A DNA stretch of 64,000 bases from Oleiagrimonas sp035690885 (GTDB lineage: Bacteria > Pseudomonadota > Gammaproteobacteria > Xanthomonadales > Rhodanobacteraceae): the NCBI GenBank assembly GCA_035690885.1, contig DASSKC010000060.1, positions 1 to 64,000 on the forward strand, written 5' to 3'. The notes beneath the pieces were generated by a model that saw nothing but the letters and a program-made list of their open reading frames with translations, did not search any database and was not told the origin of the DNA. A program made the translations under genes and the position numbers. Below are positions 59,271 through 64,000 of the stretch, piece by piece. The first letter of the stretch is position 1. Every line of letters begins with the position of its first letter.

Positions 59271-60378
59271 GAGGTCTCCCGTCCATTTGCAGCATCAGGG
59301 CATCCATGGTGAATTTGGCCGCCCAGTTGGTGTAACGGTGCTTCATGTACTCGCTTCGGCGCGGGTGCGAGCCGGGGATGCCGCCACGCACGCCGTCGCG
59401 GGTTGTCGTCGGGTCCTGCACACGCAGGACGAAACCGGTGGCGCGCTCGGCCGCCAGTCGCCAACGGTCATCGCCGGTCTCGGCCGCCAGTCGTTGCCAG
59501 ATGATGGCCATTTGCGCATTGCCGGTCATGCAGCTCCAGTGGCAGGCCGGTCGCCAGTCGGCGTCCAGTCTGCCCGGCAGGAAGCCGTCTTCGCGCTGGC
59601 AGTCGGCGACAGCTTTTGCCGTACGCATCGCCGCATCGATGAACTTGTCGTGGCGCATGAGCAGACCGACTTCCAGGATGCCGCGGGTGGCATAGGCAAT
59701 GGTGTGGGTGAGCGGTCGGTCGTTGTCCTGCAGGTCGTTGTTGGCCAGCCAGCCATTGGCGTGCATTTGCGTGAGCGCCCATTGCACGTTGCGCATGGCG
59801 ACGCCGACGTAGCGGGGCTTGTCCAGTGCGAGGCCGACTTCGGCCATGGCGAATGCGACACGCGTGTTGTAGGTGTTGACGGCATACTTGGCAAACGGCG
59901 AGCCGAACCAGCGCCATGCGCCATCGGAGTCCTGCGCTTCGGCCAGCCAATCGGCCGCACGCACCAGCGAGTCGCGAAAATGCACATCCTGCGTTTTGCG
60001 CCACGCTGCCAACCAGCCGAAAAGGACCTGCCCGGTATTGAAAATGGTCGGCTCCACCGATTGCGCATCCAGGGTGCCGGCGCGCACGCCGCCGCCGGCG
60101 AGCTGGATGTCCGATTCCCACGCTGCCATGTACAAGGCCCGATCGCGGTATTCATCCTTTCCGGACAGCTCCGCGTAGCGGAAGAACGTCGGAATGATGT
60201 AGCCGGTGGTCTCCGGATAGGCGCCCGCCCAACGGCGTTTGGCGGCATCGTAATAGGCGCTGACGCCGCCACAGCCGGTGACATCCTGGGCTCGCGCCAG
60301 CCACTCGGCCGCGGCCACAAGTCCGCGCTCGGCATCCACTTCCTCGCGTCGCGGCAAAAATTTGGCTACCACGTTCAT
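59263..60378 (-). CDS. Alpha/alpha-toroid (terpenoid-cyclase/six-hairpin-like) protein
   Basis: A 371-residue soluble protein made of paired helices with repeats such as AADWLAEAQDSDGAWRWFG and AKAVADCQREDGFLPGRLD, typical of alpha/alpha toroids found in polysaccharide lyases, epimerases and hydrolases. There is no signal peptide. GSHPRRSEYMKHRYTNWAAKF near the C-terminus is the most distinctive motif. It starts at 60378 with GGAGG upstream and overlaps the genes on both sides. Acting on a sugar chain in the exopolysaccharide pathway is likely but not shown. Confidence 0.8.
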   Translation of the reverse strand: MNVVAKFLPRREEVDAERGLVAAAEWLARAQDVTGCGGVSAYYDAAKRRWAGAYPETTGYIIPTFFRYAELSGKDEYRDRALYMAAWESDIQLAGGGVRAGTLDAQSVEPTIFNTGQVLFGWLAAWRKTQDVHFRDSLVRAADWLAEAQDSDGAWRWFGSPFAKYAVNTYNTRVAFAMAEVGLALDKPRYVGVAMRNVQWALTQMHANGWLANNDLQDNDRPLTHTIAYATRGILEVGLLMRHDKFIDAAMRTAKAVADCQREDGFLPGRLDADWRPACHWSCMTGNAQMAIIWQRLAAETGDDRWRLAAERATGFVLRVQDPTTTRDGVRGGIPGSHPRRSEYMKHRYTNWAAKFTMDALMLQMDGRPHA

Positions 60379-61580
60379 GATTTTCCTCCGTTTGCCTGCC
60401 ACCCGCCCACGAGCCTGGACATGCGGGTGTCCAGAGCGCGACGGGCGCGCGTCAGGCTTTGAACCAGAAACGGCTGGGGGTCATGCCAGCGATACAACGC
60501 ATCGACGACGCGATCACCGCGTGGATAGCCTTGCCCCGGTCGCTGGCCCTGCCGTGCCGCCGACTGCATGTCTTCGGAGCGGACCCGCCACACGCTCGCG
60601 TGCGCGTTGGCCGAGCTTGTCGGGGCGGGCAGGCCGAGCTCGGAGCACCAGGCCGCATGCGCGATGTTGACACCATTCAAGGTCGCGACTTCTTCCTGGT
60701 AGTCGGTGCGCCCGATCGTCGGTTCGATCATGCGCCATGCGCCAGTGTGCTGGTCACGCTTGTACTCCATGCTGGCCATGCCGATGACACCCGCCGCGCG
60801 AAAGAAGCGCGTGGTAAGTGCCGACAATTCCTCGTGCACTTCGGGAGCGGCGGTACAGCTTGCCGTGCCTCCGACCTGCGGTGGCCACGAACGGATCTTG
60901 CGCCCGCTGAAGGAGGCGACGGTTTCGCCGTGCGGGCCGCGATACTGCAGGCAGAAATGGATCGCCGAGTCCGGCCCCTCGATCCATTCCTGCACCACGA
61001 TGTCGGGCATCACGGCAAGCATGCGCTGTACCAGATCGGTCGCTTCACTGGCGCTGGCGATGCGATACGCTTTGCGAAACTGCTGGTCATATTGCACACA
61101 TCGTCGGCCGGGCTTGATGACCACCGGGTAATGCAGATCCTCCAGTCCGGCGAGATCCGCAGGCGTGCGAATGTGCCGCAGCGGCGAGACGGGACTGCCG
61201 AGCTTTTCGGCCATGCACTGAAACCGCTGTTTGTGCTGCAACGCATCGACCACGTCGACCGGCGGCAGACTGAAACGGTACAGCGACGACAAGCGCTTGC
61301 GATGATGCGATACGGTCGCGACGCTTGCCTCCTGGGTCAGGAACAGGACCGGGCGCAGACCCGTGAATCGTGATACCCCGAGATGCACCAGTTCCTTGAC
61401 CAGGTCATCACCATGCAGGGCGGATATCGGCAAGGGTCGGGCGGCTCGGGTGTGCATCTCCGGACGCCGCATGTCGGTGTCCAGCAACCACACCGGTACC
61501 TTTGCGCGGGGCAGGCTGCGAGCCACGCCCAGGCCGTTCACGCCGGCTCCAACCACAACGGCTGGTGTCTCGATATTCAT
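60375..61580 (-). CDS. ATP-grasp carboxylate-amine ligase-like protein
   Basis: A 401-residue ATP-grasp family protein. The N-terminal Rossmann-like domain starts AVVVGAGVNGLGVARSLPRA; the ATP-grasp core includes YPVVIKPGRRC, IVVQEWIEGPDSAIHFCLQY and MIEPTIGRTDYQEEV with the metal-binding Glu. Such enzymes join a carboxylate to an amine through an acyl phosphate. Members of this group recur in exosortase-linked polysaccharide loci. Its ATG (61580) and TGA (overlapping the next ATG) place it in the coupled operon. Substrate unknown; adding an amino acid to a uronic acid is one possibility. Confidence 0.82.
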   Translation of the reverse strand: MNIETPAVVVGAGVNGLGVARSLPRAKVPVWLLDTDMRRPEMHTRAARPLPISALHGDDLVKELVHLGVSRFTGLRPVLFLTQEASVATVSHHRKRLSSLYRFSLPPVDVVDALQHKQRFQCMAEKLGSPVSPLRHIRTPADLAGLEDLHYPVVIKPGRRCVQYDQQFRKAYRIASASEATDLVQRMLAVMPDIVVQEWIEGPDSAIHFCLQYRGPHGETVASFSGRKIRSWPPQVGGTASCTAAPEVHEELSALTTRFFRAAGVIGMASMEYKRDQHTGAWRMIEPTIGRTDYQEEVATLNGVNIAHAAWCSELGLPAPTSSANAHASVWRVRSEDMQSAARQGQRPGQGYPRGDRVVDALYRWHDPQPFLVQSLTRARRALDTRMSRLVGGWQANGGKS

Positions 61581-61583
61581 GTG

Positions 61584-62873
61584 TCATTCCCCCCTCGTGC
61601 ACCGGCTGCGTTCAAGCACGCCGGCGTAAACCGTGCGATAACGTTCGACGCTCATGCGCCAGGTGCGCTCGCGCTCGACATGGGCGCGTGCGTTGCGGAC
61701 CACGGCATCCCGCGCGGCGCCATCGCGCAGCAACTGGATCAGGCAGCGGGCCAGGGCATCGGACGATCCGGCCGTGAACAGGTGTCCGTTGTAGCCATCG
61801 CGGATCAGTTCGCGATGGCCGCCCACGTCCGAGGCTGCCACCAGTTTGCCCATGGCCATCGCCTCGAGCGGCTTCAGAGGCGTGACCAGTTCGGTCAGGC
61901 GTTGTGGCAGACGTGGATAGACCATGACATCCATGGCGCTGCAGTAACGGGCCACCTGGTCATGCGGTACACGCCCGGCAAAATGCACGAGGTGTTCGAT
62001 TCCGAGCTGCCCGGCCAGTAACTTCAGGTTTGCCTCTTCGGGGCCGCCTCCGGCGAGCAGAAGTCGCACCCGGGGCAGGGCCTGTTGTATTTGCGGCATG
62101 GCGCGCAGCAGGATATCCAGACCTTCGTAGGCGTAGAACGAGCCGGCAAAACCGAGCGTCATGCCCGGCGCAAGCGCATGCTTCCGGATCAGCGCGGCGT
62201 CGGGCGTCGCCGCAAAGGCGAATTGCGACGGGTCGACGGCATTGGGGATGACGGTGATCTTGTCGGTCGCGATACCGCGCGCGATCATGTCCTCGCGCAG
62301 GCCGTTGCAGATCGTGGTCACCGCGTCTGCGCGCTGCAATGCGCGCGTTTCCAACGCACGCGTCAAGCGGTAGCGAGGCCCCCACTGCAGCGCCGTGCCA
62401 TGATCGACGGCGGCGTCTTCCCAGAACGCGCGAACTTCATACACGACCGGGATGCCTCGCGCCCGGCCCACGTTGAGTGCGGGCATGGCGTTCAACAACG
62501 GTGAATGTGCGTGCAGGATGTCGGGATGCACACGATCAACCACCTCGGCGAGCCGTGCCTGCAGTGTTTTCATCAGCGCGCGTTGCGCCAGCAGCGGCAG
62601 CGTCGCGATGCGTCCGCTGGCCGGCGGTGTGCGATGGAACGTCCAGTCGCCGATTCGCTCCTCGCGCGCAGCACCGCTGCCTTGTTTGGGTCCGGTCAGC
62701 TGAAAAGTCTCCCAGCCCAGCGCGCGCTGCTGGCCGAGGATGGACAGGGTGCGGAAGGTGTAGCCGCTGTGCAGCGGCAACGAATGGTCCAGGACATGCA
62801 ATACGCGCAACGGATGGCCGACGGACAGTGCCGGCGGTTCCCGGGGCGGCAACGTGTCCAGCATCGCGTTCAT
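61584..62873 (-). CDS. Exosortase A-associated glycosyltransferase (Daro_2409-like family)
   Basis: A 429-residue GT4-family glycosyltransferase. RVLHVLDHSLPLHSGYTFRT followed by GWETFQLTGPKQ is the signature of the PEP-CTERM/exosortase A glycosyltransferase family TIGR04063; the C-terminal donor domain has TLGFAGSFYAYEGLD and the EX7E-type segment LTPLKPLEAMAMGK. The start is taken as 62873 (MNAMLDTLPP), with the conserved domain beginning about 25 residues later; the longer open frame overlaps the upstream gene. It is coupled to the gene before it by ATGA. Confidence 0.92.
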   Translation of the reverse strand: MNAMLDTLPPREPPALSVGHPLRVLHVLDHSLPLHSGYTFRTLSILGQQRALGWETFQLTGPKQGSGAAREERIGDWTFHRTPPASGRIATLPLLAQRALMKTLQARLAEVVDRVHPDILHAHSPLLNAMPALNVGRARGIPVVYEVRAFWEDAAVDHGTALQWGPRYRLTRALETRALQRADAVTTICNGLREDMIARGIATDKITVIPNAVDPSQFAFAATPDAALIRKHALAPGMTLGFAGSFYAYEGLDILLRAMPQIQQALPRVRLLLAGGGPEEANLKLLAGQLGIEHLVHFAGRVPHDQVARYCSAMDVMVYPRLPQRLTELVTPLKPLEAMAMGKLVAASDVGGHRELIRDGYNGHLFTAGSSDALARCLIQLLRDGAARDAVVRNARAHVERERTWRMSVERYRTVYAGVLERSRCTRGE

Positions 62874-64000
62874 GATTGTGCTTTCCGTTGCCCGGTATCC
62901 GCGCAGGCGTCCATCACGCGGGCATACAGGGCGCATTGTTGATTGATCACCGAAGCCCATCCGAGTTTCTCGCCGTGCTTTCGCGTGGCCGCCCGGGATG
63001 GCGCACGTTCAAGCAGTCGCTGCCACGCCGAGGCAATGGCTTCCACGCTGCGCAGAGTGGCGACTTCTCCGGATTCAGGGGTGTCCAGCAACTCCTCGAC
63101 ACCGTCATAAGGCGCTGCCACCACCGGCGTGCCGCAGGCCAGCGACTCAAGCACCACGTTCGGCATGCCTTCGCTGGCGGATGCGTGTATGAGTGCATCC
63201 GCGGCGTTGTAGTAACGGCACAACTCGTCGTGACGAACGGGACCGAGAAAGCGCACGCGTGCGCTGAGTCCGAGTCGCTCCACCAGGTCGTGAAGACGAC
63301 GCTCGTTGGGTCCGTCACCGGCGATAAGCAGCGTTGTATCCGGCACCCGCGCCAGGGCTTCCACGGCAATGTAAACGCCCTTGCGTTCGACCAGATGCCC
63401 CACCGTCAACCATACGGGACCGGAAAGACGCAGTTCGCGGCGGATGTGGTTGCGGTCACGTGGGGCGAAGCGATCCAGATCGACACCGTTGCGCAGCACG
63501 GTGATCTTGTCCGGGTCCACGTCCAGCGCCGCGAGCTTGCTCTTGAGCATCCTCGACACCGTGATGATGGCGTCGGCGTTTTGCGCCGCCGATTGGATCT
63601 GCTCGCGCGGGCGGCGATAGTTCGGCAGGTCATTCACGTCGGAGCCGCGCGCGCTGATCACGACAGGCTTGCCCATGACCTGCGCAAGCCTGGCCGCGGT
63701 GGCGCCATCGGGGTAGAAGTAGTGCGCATCGACCAGGTCGAAGTCGTGCATGCATGTCAGGTGCTTGCGCAACAACGGCAGCATGGCGCGACACATCAGT
63801 TTTGCCGCCACGTTCATGCCCACCTTGGGGATGACCGGGTAGCGCGGATGCACGATTTCAATGCCGTAACGCACCTCGCGAGCGGGTACGCGTGCAAATA
63901 CCGAGTAGCGGCCAAAACACGGGTTGCGTGAAGGAAACCACGGTACCGGTGCGACCACGGTCGCCGTGACCCGGCCGCTGTCAACCAGATGACGCAGACG
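62870..64000 (-). CDS. Glycosyltransferase family 4 (N-terminus beyond the window)
   Basis: A GT4 glycosyltransferase of at least 376 residues; the frame is open through the right edge of the window, and the visible part starts inside the N-terminal domain (VVAPVPWFPSRNP). The donor-binding half has VWLTVGHLVERKGVYIAVEAL, LLIAGDGPNERRL and the EX7E region ASEGMPNVVLESLACGTPVVA with intact glutamates, so it is probably active. GSDVNDLP in ISARGSDVNDLPNYRR is the usual acceptor-domain motif. It is the first visible gene of the coupled operon running leftward. Confidence 0.88.
   Translation of the reverse strand, partial: RLRHLVDSGRVTATVVAPVPWFPSRNPCFGRYSVFARVPAREVRYGIEIVHPRYPVIPKVGMNVAAKLMCRAMLPLLRKHLTCMHDFDLVDAHYFYPDGATAARLAQVMGKPVVISARGSDVNDLPNYRRPREQIQSAAQNADAIITVSRMLKSKLAALDVDPDKITVLRNGVDLDRFAPRDRNHIRRELRLSGPVWLTVGHLVERKGVYIAVEALARVPDTTLLIAGDGPNERRLHDLVERLGLSARVRFLGPVRHDELCRYYNAADALIHASASEGMPNVVLESLACGTPVVAAPYDGVEELLDTPESGEVATLRSVEAIASAWQRLLERAPSRAATRKHGEKLGWASVINQQCALYARVMDACADTGQRKAQS

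Overview
This is a GC-rich chromosomal stretch from a gammaproteobacterium, most likely of the Xanthomonadales/Lysobacterales (Rhodanobacteraceae-like). That placement rests on gene order (nth-rnfB; aroC, 2-hydroxyacid dehydrogenase, asd, fimV, truA, trpF, trpB, trpA, accD), a TrpI-type LysR gene divergent from trpBA, and short REP-like inverted repeats. It is inference from content; there is no rRNA in the window and I saw no tRNA.

Region 1 (1-5.5 kb) is a phosphate-starvation block: pstS-pstC-pstA (minus strand), a divergent phosphate-type outer-membrane porin, and phoB-phoR. A near-perfect Pho box precedes phoB and a good one precedes the porin. PhoR appears soluble. Region 2 (5.5-33.6 kb) is housekeeping: rnt, nth, rnfB, metG, apbC/mrp, dcd, rimO, greB, an MltD-type transglycosylase, psd, prmB, aroC, asd, fimV, truA, the trpF/trpI/trpB/trpA group and accD, with several small exported proteins of unknown role. 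Convergent gene ends mostly carry strong hairpins, and four families of short inverted repeat lie between genes, one inside the trpBA operon.

Region 3 (33.6-40.8 kb) is accessory: a PAS-GGDEF-EAL protein, a gene that fits the 1-undecene-forming decarboxylase UndA in length and all six metal ligands, a low-molecular-weight tyrosine phosphatase, a UDP-sugar 6-dehydrogenase and a UDP-glucuronate 4-epimerase.

Region 4 (40.8-64 kb) is the flank of an exosortase/PEP-CTERM exopolysaccharide locus: two PEP-CTERM proteins, the PrsK/PrsR two-component system with the TPR lipoprotein PrsT, wecB, a large secreted RIFT-barrel/toroid-like protein, a second phosphatidylserine decarboxylase with a tiny membrane protein, a flippase, and a translationally coupled operon (glycosyltransferases, ATP-grasp protein, alpha/alpha-toroid protein, exosortase A-associated O-ligase, sulfotransferase) running off the right edge. 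The exosortase gene is not in the window.

The strongest new observation is regulatory. Both PEP-CTERM genes have a sigma-54 -24/-12 element about 42 bases before the start codon and, 72-74 bases further upstream, a shared 17-bp dyad TGTAA(A/G)-N5-TCGACA, fitting control by the sigma-54 activator PrsR encoded between them. A second idea is that the locus-encoded decarboxylase supplies phosphatidylethanolamine for C-terminal lipid anchoring of exosortase substrates.
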